Assembly: GCA_965202875.1 (NCBI GenBank)
Contig: OZ241870.1
Span: 1,674,001 to 1,738,000, forward strand
Source: HK1 sp965202875
GTDB taxonomy: Bacteria > Pseudomonadota > Gammaproteobacteria > HK1
Direction of reading: 5' to 3'
DNA: 64,000 nucleotides
The notes below the pieces were generated by a model. It did no database searches. It saw only the letters and a program-made list of their open reading frames with translations, and was not told the origin of the DNA. Positions 18,657 through 26,529 of this stretch are shown here, one piece after another; the first letter of the stretch is position 1; each line of letters begins with the position of its first letter. A program made the position numbers and the translations under genes.

Positions 18657-19434
18657 GGGGCGGGGCGCGGAGCCGCAGGGTTTGCGGTGTTCCCAGGACA
18701 GCACGGACGCGGCGTTCGCGGGGGACGGGTAGTAGCAGCGGAACGTGCGGCGCCCGGTGCGATGCCGACGGTCCGCATCGTCGCACTTCGGCGCCCTGCC
18801 CCATAATGCGCGCATCGTTCCTGCGGCCTTCGGCAACGATGCGCGCCGCGGTCGAGGGTGGGAGGGCGGGGCTTGCGCACCGTACCGCGCACAGCGGCAA
18901 CAGGGACGATGACGGCAACCAACCCGCGGTTGTGCCGCACGCGGACCGTCAGGACGAAGGTTCGGCCCCTGGCGGATCGGTGCAGAGGGCGTTCTTTGTT
19001 CACCGCGAACTGGAACCGGTCGTCAAGGTCGCTCGGGCCGGGGATCAGGGCTGTTCTTTGTTCGCCGCGAAGACTGAATCAGGCTGTCGAGGTCGCCTCG
19101 CCGGGAACCGGGAAGCCGTTTTTCCTGGGAAGGGGGCCATGATACGACTGGCGATCGAGCATCTTTTCGGACTGTACACAGCGAACAGAATGGCCTTGTG
19201 GGGGGCGGAACGGCCGGCGAGAGGCCGTCTCCCGGATGAGGGGGTCGGAATGACGAGATCCCGCCATGATCCGGGAGACGGAAGAGGAGCTCATGAGGCC
19301 AGGTTTCCCGTGGCAAGGGAAGGATGGGAAAGGACGGGCGTCTTCGGGCCAAACTCCTGGCCGAGAGTTGGGCGGCTGTTGACAACCAATGGAGATGCGT
19401 GGCTTGACACGCCCCCGGTGCAAGAGTCTGCTTC
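18657..19434. other. 780-base region without a supportable gene; contains a direct repeat
   Basis: Reading frames here lack family features. A GTTCTTTGTTC-CCGCGAA block followed by GTC-AGGTCGC occurs twice (about 18989-19030 and 19052-19096). It is where the permease partner of the ABC ATPase would be expected, so it may be eroded sequence. Confidence 0.4.
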
Positions 19435-19461
19435 GGGCTCCTCCCACAGGAGCCCCTTTTT
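19435..19461 (+). terminator. intrinsic-terminator-like hairpin overlapping the mttB ribosome binding site
   Basis: The stem GGGCTCCT (19435-19442) pairs with AGGAGCCC (19448-19455) around a CCCAC loop and is followed by C and five T (19456-19461). It looks like a Rho-independent terminator, but it sits directly in front of ATG 19463, and the AGGAG that would serve as ribosome binding site lies in the 3' arm. Confidence 0.6.
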
Positions 19462-19462
19462 G

Positions 19463-21019
19463 ATGCCCGCTTCCACTCGACGGCGTACGCGCAGGGATCG
19501 GCGCGAACGCCGCGAAGTCTCCGCCGCGGTGCCGCGCCTGCCTTGGCGCACCGTACACAACCCCCACCCTCCGATCCGGATCCTGAGCGACGACCAGATC
19601 GAGACGATCCACGAGGCGTCGCTCCGCGTGCTGCGCGACGTCGGCATGAAGGTGCTCAGCCCGAAGGCGCGGACGCTGTACGCGAGTGCGGGAGCGAGTG
19701 CGGACGAAGACACCGCGATGGTGCGCTTCGATCCTTCGATGGTCGAGGAGTACGTGGCGAAGGCGCCGCCTTCGTACACCGTCCAGGCGCGCAATCCCGC
19801 GAAGTCGCCCACCTTCGGAGGCAACGTCATCAACTTCGGGCTGGTCGGCGGTCCCTCGTTCGTCTCCGATCTCGACCGGGGCCGCCGTGCCGGGGACTAC
19901 GAGGACTTCCGCAACTTCATGAAGCTGTCCGGCTCCTTCGACATCATCCATCTGGGCGGCGCGGCCCCCCTCGCGCCTCTGGACCTGCCTGCCGCGACCC
20001 GCCACCTCGACATGTACTACGCGGCGGTCACCCTGCACGACAAGGTCTGGGGCGCTTCGCTGCTCGGCGGATACCGCGCGCACGACGCGGTGGAGATGGC
20101 CTGCATCGCGCACGGGGTGACGCGCGACGATCTTCCCGCGCAGCCGATCGTCAGCGGCGGGATCAACACGAACTCGCCGCGCCAGCTCGACGCGAACATG
20201 TCGGACGGGATGATCGAGCTCGCCTCCGTCGGCCAACCGGTCGTCGTGACCCCGTTCACCCTGCTCGGGGCGATGGCCCCGACCACCATCGCCGGCGCGC
20301 TTACCCAGCAGAACGCCGAGGCCCTGGCGGGGATGGTGCTGTGCCAGATCGTGCGTCCCGGCACCCCCGTCTGCTACGGCGGCTTCACCTCCAACGTGGA
20401 CATGAAGACCGGCGCCCCCGCGTTCGGCACCCCCGAGTACGCGAAGGCGACCCAGGCCGGCGCCCAGCTCGCGCGGCGCTACCGCGTGCCCTTCCGCGCG
20501 AGCAGCACGAACGCATCGAACGCGGTCGATGCCCAGGCCGCGTACGAGAGCGAGATGTCGCTGTGGGCCTCGGTGATGGCCCATACCAACCTCGTCAACC
20601 ATGCAGCGGGCTGGCTCGAAGGCGGGCTCACCGCCTCGTACGAGAAGCTCGTGATCGACGCCGAGATGTGCCAGCTCCTCGCCGAGTACCTGGAGCCGGT
20701 GGTGGTCGACGACGACACCCTGGCGATCGACGCCATCGCCGAGGTGCAGCCGGGCGGCCACTTCTTCGGTGCGACGCATACGCTGGCGCGCTACGAGGAC
20801 GTCTTCTACACGCCGATCGTGTCGGACTGGCGCAACTTCGAGACGTGGCACGATTCCGGCGCGCTCTCCGCGGCCAGACGGGCGAACGTCATCTGGAAGC
20901 AACTGCTGGCGGAGTACGAGCCGCCGCCGATCGATCCGGGCATCGACGAGGCGTTGCGCGAGTACGTCACGAAGCGCAAGCGCGCCATCGAGGCGGGCGA
21001 GGTGGCGCTGGAGCAGTAG
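19463..21019 (+). CDS. MttB-family (non-pyrrolysine) corrinoid-dependent methyltransferase
   Basis: This 518-residue TIM-barrel protein belongs to the trimethylamine methyltransferase superfamily. It transfers a methyl group from a quaternary or tertiary amine to a corrinoid protein. The Arg-rich start (MPASTRRRTRRDRRERRE), IRILSDDQIETIHEASLRVL, FGLVGGPSFVSDLDRGRR and QLLAEYLEPVVVDDDTLAID are typical. There is no in-frame amber codon, so it is one of the many homologues that lack pyrrolysine and act on substrates such as betaines or carnitine. No corrinoid protein gene lies in the window. The nearby DAO oxidoreductase, GcvH and GlxBCD-type operon fit methylated-amine breakdown. The start is preceded by a terminator-like hairpin. 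Confidence 0.88.
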   Translation: MPASTRRRTRRDRRERREVSAAVPRLPWRTVHNPHPPIRILSDDQIETIHEASLRVLRDVGMKVLSPKARTLYASAGASADEDTAMVRFDPSMVEEYVAKAPPSYTVQARNPAKSPTFGGNVINFGLVGGPSFVSDLDRGRRAGDYEDFRNFMKLSGSFDIIHLGGAAPLAPLDLPAATRHLDMYYAAVTLHDKVWGASLLGGYRAHDAVEMACIAHGVTRDDLPAQPIVSGGINTNSPRQLDANMSDGMIELASVGQPVVVTPFTLLGAMAPTTIAGALTQQNAEALAGMVLCQIVRPGTPVCYGGFTSNVDMKTGAPAFGTPEYAKATQAGAQLARRYRVPFRASSTNASNAVDAQAAYESEMSLWASVMAHTNLVNHAAGWLEGGLTASYEKLVIDAEMCQLLAEYLEPVVVDDDTLAIDAIAEVQPGGHFFGATHTLARYEDVFYTPIVSDWRNFETWHDSGALSAARRANVIWKQLLAEYEPPPIDPGIDEALREYVTKRKRAIEAGEVALEQ

Positions 21020-21071
21020 CGGAACGGTGGAAGCCGTGGCGGCTCCGTCATCGAAGTGGCTGGGAGGCCGA

Positions 21072-21179
21072 GCGCCATTTGAAGAGGTTGGTAGCGACGA
21101 TCGCGGCGTGCGGGCCTCCGAACCCCATCGGAACCCCGAAGCGCCGGGCGCTGCCGACGACGCCCGGTGCCGAGCGGAC
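21072..21179 (-). pseudogene. remnant of glycine decarboxylase P protein (gcvP)
   Basis: The minus strand reads VRSAPGVVGSARRFGVPMGF and then GGPHAAIVATN. This is the unmistakable GSAQRFGVPMGFGGPHAA segment of GcvP. Nothing of the family is visible on either side, so only about 30 codons survive. It lies just downstream of gcvH on the same strand, where gcvP normally stands. Confidence 0.7.
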
Positions 21180-21227
21180 GGATCGCAGACATGTACACGG
21201 CTCCTCCGCCGCCGGAGCGGCATTCGT

Positions 21228-21608
21228 TCAATCAAGCGATTCGAGGTGAGCCTCGTAGGCGGTTTCATCCATCAGCCCGTCGAGCTCCGAGGCGTCATTG
21301 ACCCGAATCCGCAAGAACCATCCGTCACCGGCCGGATCGGCGTTGACCTGCCCCGGTTCGTCCACCAGCGATTCGTTGACCTCCGTCACCGTGCCGCCGA
21401 CGGGCATCTTGAGCTCTCCGGCCGCCTTCACCGACTCGATGACCGCAGCTTCGTCCCCCTGATCGAGCTCCGCGCCCACCTTCGGAAGCTCGACGAAGAC
21501 CAGCTCGCCGAGCTGCTCCTGCGCGTAGTCGGTGATACCGACGGTGGCGACGCCATCCTCCTCTGTCCGGATCCATTCGTGAGCCTCGGTGAACCACACA
21601 TCGCTCAT
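21228..21608 (-). CDS. gcvH: glycine cleavage system H protein
   Basis: This 126-residue lipoyl carrier shuttles the aminomethyl group between the P, T and L proteins. The lipoylated Lys61 lies in AAVIESVKAAGELKMPV, and the start MSDVWFTEAHEWIR and the end GWFLRIRVNDASELDGLMDE match the family fully. gcvT and intact gcvP are absent, and a short gcvP remnant lies downstream. It may serve a distant P-protein, or it may be a second H protein linked to the local C1/methylamine genes. Confidence 0.94.
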   Translation of the reverse strand: MSDVWFTEAHEWIRTEEDGVATVGITDYAQEQLGELVFVELPKVGAELDQGDEAAVIESVKAAGELKMPVGGTVTEVNESLVDEPGQVNADPAGDGWFLRIRVNDASELDGLMDETAYEAHLESLD

Positions 21609-21739
21609 CGCAAGTCATCTCCTCTCTTGTCATGCGCATCCGGGCGGTGGTGTCGTTGCATGGGCGGGATTATCAATGAAATCACCGGGCACGGCACCCG
21701 AACCGTCTGGATCGGAGCCTGTATCGGGGATGGAAAATC

Positions 21740-21806
21740 GGGGCGTCCGCGAGGCGTCCCCGGGAACGGCGAGTCCCTCCGGGACGGCGTGTCCCGCCTG
21801 CATCAG
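21740..21806. repeat. dispersed GGGACGGCGTGTCCCGCC-type repeat, copy 5, in a 546-base gap
   Basis: GGGGCGTCCGCGAGGCGTCC, GGGAACGGCGAGTCCC and TCCGGGACGGCGTGTCCC lie between gcvH and the FAD oxidoreductase. The rest of the gap (21609-22154) has no supportable gene. Confidence 0.65.
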
Positions 21807-22154
21807 CTTTGCAAATCCGGGACACCGATGTTGCCAGAGAAGGCACCGCCGCTGCGTTCCGGGATCGGTATCATCGAGCGTGGACAGCTCCACCTCGCCC
21901 GCCGCTCCCGATACCCTAAGGAGGGTGTCGCAAATTACCTTTCCAGATGTAGCGGCTCGTCCCCGGATCTCCGGATCCGACGTCATTCTGCCCGGAGCGA
22001 TGACGCCGAAGCCGGAAACCGGGGTCCCGTCGCGATGTGACGGATCCTTCCCCATTAGATCGGAATGTTGCGTGATCTCGACTACGCAGACGGAAAGATC
22101 ATTTTGGGCCGGACTCCTGAGAATTCCGCCCATCGCCCAGGACGCCCGCCGCCC

Positions 22155-23534
22155 GTGAGCCGCTCCACCGCCGAAGTCGTCGTCATCGGCGCGGGCATCG
22201 CCGGGATCTCCGCCGCATTCCACCTCGCGGTCAGGGAAGGGCTGGACGGCGTGGTCCTCGTCGAGGCCGGCGATCCGCTGGCGCTGACCAGCGACAAGTC
22301 CACCGAGTGCTACCGCAACTGGTGGCCCGGGCCGGACGACGCGATGGTCGCGTTCATGAACCGCAGCATCGATCTGCTGGAGCGGATCGAGCACGAGAGC
22401 GGGGGTTGGCTCCGTCTCAACCGGCGCGGCTACCTCTTCGCCACCGCGGAGCCTTCGCGCATCCCCACGTTCCACGCCCTCGGGCGTGAAGCGCAATCCC
22501 TGGGCGCCGGCGCGCTACGTGTGCACGACGGCGCCGCGTCGAGACCCGACTACCTCCCGTCCCCGGCACACGGGTTCGAGGGAGTCCCGTCCGGTGCGGA
22601 CCTGATCATCGATCCCGCGCTCATCCGCGCCGAATTTCCGTACCTCGACCCCGCGGTGGTCGCGGTGCTGCACGCGCGCCGGTGCGGCTGGCTGAGCGCA
22701 CAGCAGCTCGGCATGTGGATGCTGGAGCGCGCGCGGGCGCACGGCGTCAGGCTGGTCCGGGGGCAGGTGACCGACGTCGATACGCGCGGCGGCCGGGTGC
22801 GTGCGGTATCCGTGGCGCGGCCCGGGGATCGGCTACGGATCGAGACCGGGAAGCTCGTGCTCTCCCCCGGACCGTCCCTGGCCGAGATCGCCCGGGGCCT
22901 CGGCGTCGATCTGCCCGTTGCGTGCGAGCGCCACATGAAGGTGGTGTTCCAGGACACGGAGCGTGCGGTGCCGGGCGACGCGCCGATGCTCGTCTGGGCC
23001 GACCCGGTCGAGCTGCCGTGGTCCGCCGACGAGCGGACCGTGCTTGCCTCCGACGAGGAGACCCGCGCGCTCGTCGCGCCGTTCCCGGCCGGAATCCACG
23101 GCCGCCCCGAGGGCCCCCCCGGCGAGCACTGGCTGATGATGCTGTGGACCTGGGACACGGAGACGGTGGAGCCGGTGTTCCCGGTCCCCTGCGACGAACG
23201 GTTGCCGGAGATCGCGATCCGCGGATGGTCGCGGATGCTGCCGTCGCTGAAGCGCTACTTCGCGCGCCTGCCCCGCATGACCGTGGATGGCGGCTACTAC
23301 GTCAGGACCCCCGAGAACCGTCCCCTCGTCGGCCCGCTCCCGGTCGCGGGCGCCTACGCCAACGCCGCGTACTCGGGATTCGGGATCATGGGCGCCTGCG
23401 CCGGCGGCGAGCTGCTCGCGGCCCACGTCTGCGAAACGCCGCTGCCGGCGTATGCCGCCGCGTTTCATCCGACGCGGTTCGACGACCCCGGCTACCTCGA
23501 CGCCTTCGCGGGCGGCGCCGACGGCCAGCTCTGA
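22155..23534 (+). CDS. FAD-dependent oxidoreductase of the DAO family (sarcosine/dimethylglycine oxidase-like)
   Basis: This protein of about 459 residues has the dinucleotide-binding motif VVVIGAGIAGISAAFHLA at its N-terminus, a substrate/FAD region with ECYRNWWPGPDDAMV, and the C-terminal FAD signature GGYYVRTPENRPLVGPLP followed by AYANAAYSGFGIMGACAGG. DAO enzymes oxidise secondary or tertiary amines such as sarcosine, releasing imine or formaldehyde. GTG 22155 is preferred since the family motif begins a few residues later; ATG 22065 would add a 30-residue tail of odd composition. The context with the MttB-type gene and GcvH suggests an N-methyl amine substrate, but this is inference. Confidence 0.83.
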   Translation: MSRSTAEVVVIGAGIAGISAAFHLAVREGLDGVVLVEAGDPLALTSDKSTECYRNWWPGPDDAMVAFMNRSIDLLERIEHESGGWLRLNRRGYLFATAEPSRIPTFHALGREAQSLGAGALRVHDGAASRPDYLPSPAHGFEGVPSGADLIIDPALIRAEFPYLDPAVVAVLHARRCGWLSAQQLGMWMLERARAHGVRLVRGQVTDVDTRGGRVRAVSVARPGDRLRIETGKLVLSPGPSLAEIARGLGVDLPVACERHMKVVFQDTERAVPGDAPMLVWADPVELPWSADERTVLASDEETRALVAPFPAGIHGRPEGPPGEHWLMMLWTWDTETVEPVFPVPCDERLPEIAIRGWSRMLPSLKRYFARLPRMTVDGGYYVRTPENRPLVGPLPVAGAYANAAYSGFGIMGACAGGELLAAHVCETPLPAYAAAFHPTRFDDPGYLDAFAGGADGQL

Positions 23535-23590
23535 GCGCGAGGCGCAGAGGCGAGTACATGCGGGCCGGCGTGATCGGCCGTGGCGACCGC

Positions 23591-23632
23591 GCTTCCGCGG
23601 AGCCTGCCCCCGCGGAAGCGGGGGAATGACGG
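23591..23632. repeat. hairpin repeat related to the GCGGGAATGACGG family
   Basis: GCTTCCGCGG (23591-23600) pairs perfectly with CCGCGGAAGC (23610-23619). The following GGGGGAATGACGG tail matches the right half of the perfect palindrome at 48009-48038. It lies beyond the 3' end of the group II intron. Confidence 0.7.
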
Positions 23633-23806
23633 ACTTTCCCGGAGCCCGCTCCTGGTTTGATCGGGGTAATAGCGGATCCTTCGATTGAGTAGAGTCGACG
23701 ACTGGCGCGGTGGCGTCAGGTCGGTGGGGGTAGCCGTTTCCCGGCGGCTTTCGCAGTACCGGTGCCTCGCTCCACGCCATCGCTCCGTTTCCAGTCGCCG
23801 CTCATC

Positions 23807-23839
23807 GAACCGGACGTGCGGTTCTCTCGCATCCGGCTC
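23807..23839 (-). ncRNA. group II intron domain V
   Basis: The 33-base hairpin starts GAGCCGGATGCGAGAGAACC and ends CGCACGTCCGGTTC. This reproduces the conserved domain V core with a GAGA-like loop. It sits 11 bases after the maturase stop, as in intact introns, and supports catalytic competence. Confidence 0.85.
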
Positions 23840-23849
23840 TCGGACGAGA

Positions 23850-25184
23850 TCATGCCTTCGCCCACGGAAAGCTCGTCGTTCGCACTGCAAGGCGCGTCAG
23901 GCCCATTTCATTCCACAGCCGCCTGTCCGGGAAGCGCACATACCCCCCGGCTCGTCCCTTGTGCTTGCGACACAGCCACTGACGCAGCCGCCGGGTCGCG
24001 TGCCGGTCAATCGCGGCGTAAGCCGGGCTGACCTGTCCCAGGTGGAAGTCGTTCGCCCATCCGGTCATGAGCCGGTTCAGCCGTCCCACCACCACCTCCG
24101 GGGCCAGCAGCCCGTATCGTCGCGCCGTCAGCTCGCTTACCCTGCGGCACAGGCTCTGCACGCTCGCCGGTGTGGGGCGTGTGCCGATGTAGGCTCGGCC
24201 CGTATCCCGACGATAGTTGCGTCCCACCCGGTAGCCAAGGAAGTCGAACGATTCCTCCGGAACATGTACGCATCGGGTCTTCTCGGCGTTGAGCGGCAGC
24301 TTCAGACGCTTCATCACGTCCTCGACCGCCTCGCGCATCGTCGCCGCCGATTCCTTGCCCAGGATGACGATGTCATCGGCGTAGTTGACGACGCCCGCCT
24401 TGAAGCGTCGGGCATACCCCAACCCCTTCCAGCCCAGGAGGAAGCGGCGCATGTACAGGTTGCTCAGTAGCGGAGAGATCGGCGCCCCTTGTGGGGTCCC
24501 CTTCCTCTCCCGACGCGCCCGGTTCGTGCGGCGGGTGCCGCCTCGCCCGTCGTCCTCCTCGACCGCCATCTCCAACCACGCCTTCACCCAACCCAACATC
24601 CGCCCGTCACTCACCCGACGGGCGACGCACTTGAGCAGTTCAGCGTGCGGTATCTGGCCGAAGTAGTCCGACAAATCCGCGTCCACGACCTCGCAGTGAC
24701 CCGTGTTCGCCAGCCGATGCGCCTGTTGGACCGCATCGTGTGCGCTTCTTCCCGACCGATAGGCGTACTGCTCCGGGGTCAGGTCCGCCTCGAATATCGG
24801 CGTCAGCACCAGCAACGCCGCCGTCTGCGCCACCCGATCCCGCAGACAAGGAATGCCCAGTGCCCGATACTTCCCGCGTTGTTTCTTCGCAATCCACACC
24901 CGCCGAACCGCTTGCGGCCGGTAGGTCCCTTCCTTCAGCTCCCGCGCCAGTCCCCCAAGCCACCGCTCCACGCCCCGCGCCTCAATGTCCGCCACCGTCT
25001 CGCCGTCCACCCCGGGCGCCCCGCCATTGCGGCGGACCTCGCCCCAGGCAACTGCCAGCACATCGTCGCGCCACACCTTCAGCGTATGGAACCGATAGCC
25101 CGCAGCTTCCTTCGCTTTCGCATGTAGCACCGCCTGGAGTCTCCGAACCCGTTCCGGGGCTGTTAGGCTCGCACCAGTCCCCAT
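23850..25184 (-). CDS. ltrA: group II intron reverse transcriptase/maturase
   Basis: This 444-residue protein copies intron RNA and assists its splicing. Reverse transcriptase blocks in order: GGAPGVDGETVADIEARG, VRRVWIAKKQRGKYRALGIP, AYRSGRSAHDAVQQAHRLA, DADLSDYFGQIPH, RKGTPQGAPISPLLSNLYM, the catalytic VVNYADDIVILG, and LNAEKTRCVHVPEESFDFLGY. The maturase region X is the C-terminal RLMTGWANDFHLGQVSPAYA. No HNH endonuclease domain is seen, so mobility would rely on an endonuclease-free route. ATG 25184 is chosen for the strong GGAGG seven bases upstream. Confidence 0.94.
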   Translation of the reverse strand: MGTGASLTAPERVRRLQAVLHAKAKEAAGYRFHTLKVWRDDVLAVAWGEVRRNGGAPGVDGETVADIEARGVERWLGGLARELKEGTYRPQAVRRVWIAKKQRGKYRALGIPCLRDRVAQTAALLVLTPIFEADLTPEQYAYRSGRSAHDAVQQAHRLANTGHCEVVDADLSDYFGQIPHAELLKCVARRVSDGRMLGWVKAWLEMAVEEDDGRGGTRRTNRARRERKGTPQGAPISPLLSNLYMRRFLLGWKGLGYARRFKAGVVNYADDIVILGKESAATMREAVEDVMKRLKLPLNAEKTRCVHVPEESFDFLGYRVGRNYRRDTGRAYIGTRPTPASVQSLCRRVSELTARRYGLLAPEVVVGRLNRLMTGWANDFHLGQVSPAYAAIDRHATRRLRQWLCRKHKGRAGGYVRFPDRRLWNEMGLTRLAVRTTSFPWAKA

Positions 25185-25674
25185 CTCCCTTCCTCCTTCT
25201 TGTGCCCCTCTCGAACCAAGGCCCCTTCCCTCCACCAGCATCACCCGGCTTCCCCGGTACTACGGGCCTCTCCGCCACCCCATACGGCCCGGCCTGTCCC
25301 TCGCGGGGGTCCGGTTGGCGTGTGCCGCGCCACCGTCGGGGCTTCCCGTGTTGCGTCCATCCCCCTCTTCCCTGCGTGCCGCCGCCATTACCCCGGCGGA
25401 ACCGGCCGGTGCTCGTATCGCTCGCTTCCCGACCGATGCCAGCCTTCCCCGTGTTACAGGCGGGTCGGCTTCCGCATTACCCGTTTCGAGGCCTGCTCGG
25501 CGTTCACTCGCGTTGCGGCCCGCAGGGTCGCTGAGTCGCCTTCGCGACCCGTCTCATAGGAGTGCTTCAGTCCATGTCGTTGCCTCCATCGACCGCTCCG
25601 ACTGCTACCGGCTGGAGCGACAGTTACCGGGCGGGATTCGCACCCGCTAGGGTATGGCGCCTTGCACGGCGCAC

Positions 25675-26203
25675 TGCAACAATCGGGTAGTCGCCGCAGA
25701 TGCCCAGCATAAAGTCCCGCGTCTCCCGCTCCCGCCAACAAGTGGGGATCATGAGGCAGGTGGCTTCGGCGAACAGCTTCTCTCCCGCCAAAGCCGTCTC
25801 CAATGCTGATGTGCCGGTCAACATGGATGCACCACGGGTCGCCCAAGGCGGGCGGCAGGTCAAGCAGAACCGGGAAGGGATTTGCGAAATACAGCGTCAT
25901 CGGCGTTTCATCCCTCACCCCCCGCTTCCGTGGCAAGGCGACGCCGCTTTGCAGCGTACGGATGTATTCGCCCTCCCGGCTTTCGCTGATCAGCACGCCT
26001 TCCATGCGCGGCAAGCCGACTGCGCGGATGTCGGCGAAGGAAGGGCTGCCGAGGGCGCTGTCCAGGAAGAACGCCGTGGCGATGCACTGCCTTGCAAGGT
26101 GCGGCAGCAGGAAGACCAGCAGCGCGGCGGTGACCATGCGGCGGGAAATGCGGAAGGCGACCTCGTGCTCGCGCCCGGAACGCCGGCATCTCGCTCGAAC
26201 CAC
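25675..26203 (-). pseudogene. 5' exon of an intron-interrupted, frameshifted gene of unknown function
   Basis: Upstream of the intron the minus strand encodes a protein starting MVRARCRRSGREHEV with a membrane segment (MVTAALLVFLLPHLARQ). It continues LPRMEGVLISESREGEYIR and MTLYFANPFPVLLDLPPALG. Near 25800 coding character moves to another frame (ALETALAGEKLFAEATCLMI, PTCWRERETRDFMLGICG, DYPIVA) and is then cut by the intron at 25674. The downstream exon should begin near 23690 but only a short stretch before a hairpin repeat remains. I do not recognise the family. Confidence 0.5.
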
Positions 26204-26287
26204 GAACGACCCCCGACCTGTCCACCGCGCTCAGAGATTCCAGGTCAGAGTATCCACGGTCCGCGTCTCATTGACGGCGCTGGCCGA

Positions 26288-26330
26288 GGCGCCCGCGATT
26301 CCGCGCATCGGAACCGCCAGGCAACCGCAT
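26288..26330. repeat. dispersed GCGATTCCGC-type repeat, copy 2
   Basis: CCCGCGATTCCGCGCATCGG and AACCGCCAGGCAACCG match, in opposite orientation, the hairpin repeat between pccB and pccA. The second arm is degraded here. Confidence 0.5.
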
Positions 26331-26421
26331 CAGCGGTCGCCGCTCGGAGCAAAGCTTCGCCGAAGCCGAACGTTCCCGACACGATTCGTGATCCTCGCCT
26401 GCCGTTCCGGTCCACCCCGAC

Positions 26422-26520
26422 CCGCCGAACACCCTCCCCCCGCTCGTGCGCCAGCAGCATCGCCTTGCGGTTCAGGCCGCCGCCGTAGCCGACGAGGCTG
26501 CCGTTGGCGCCGATGACGCG
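26422..26520 (-). pseudogene. C-terminal remnant of a methylated-DNA-cysteine S-methyltransferase (Ogt/MGMT)
   Basis: The minus strand reads RVIGANGSLVGYGGGLNRKA followed by MLLAHERGEG. This is the segment that directly follows the active-site PCHR in O6-alkylguanine-DNA alkyltransferases. The catalytic Cys and everything upstream are missing because the amidohydrolase fragment begins there. It is a dead fragment at a recombination junction. Confidence 0.75.
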
Positions 26521-26529
26521 TCGGCACCC

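Larger units (their letters stand above)
23690..25674 (-). mobile_element. group II intron with maturase/reverse transcriptase
   Basis: On the minus strand the intron opens with GTGCGCCGTGCAAGG at 25674, matching the GUGYG 5' consensus. The maturase gene runs 25184-23850. Domain V is visible at 23839-23807 and a domain VI-like hairpin follows. The 3' boundary is placed near 23690 from the position of the closing CCAGTCG pairing and is approximate. The element is about 2 kb and looks complete. It interrupts a minus-strand gene whose 5' part lies at 25675-26203. Confidence 0.85.

Noticed and set aside
19463..21019. Pyrrolysine-containing trimethylamine methyltransferase
   Set aside because: The frame has no in-frame TAG and no pyl genes are seen, so the gene is assigned to the non-pyrrolysine MttB branch.
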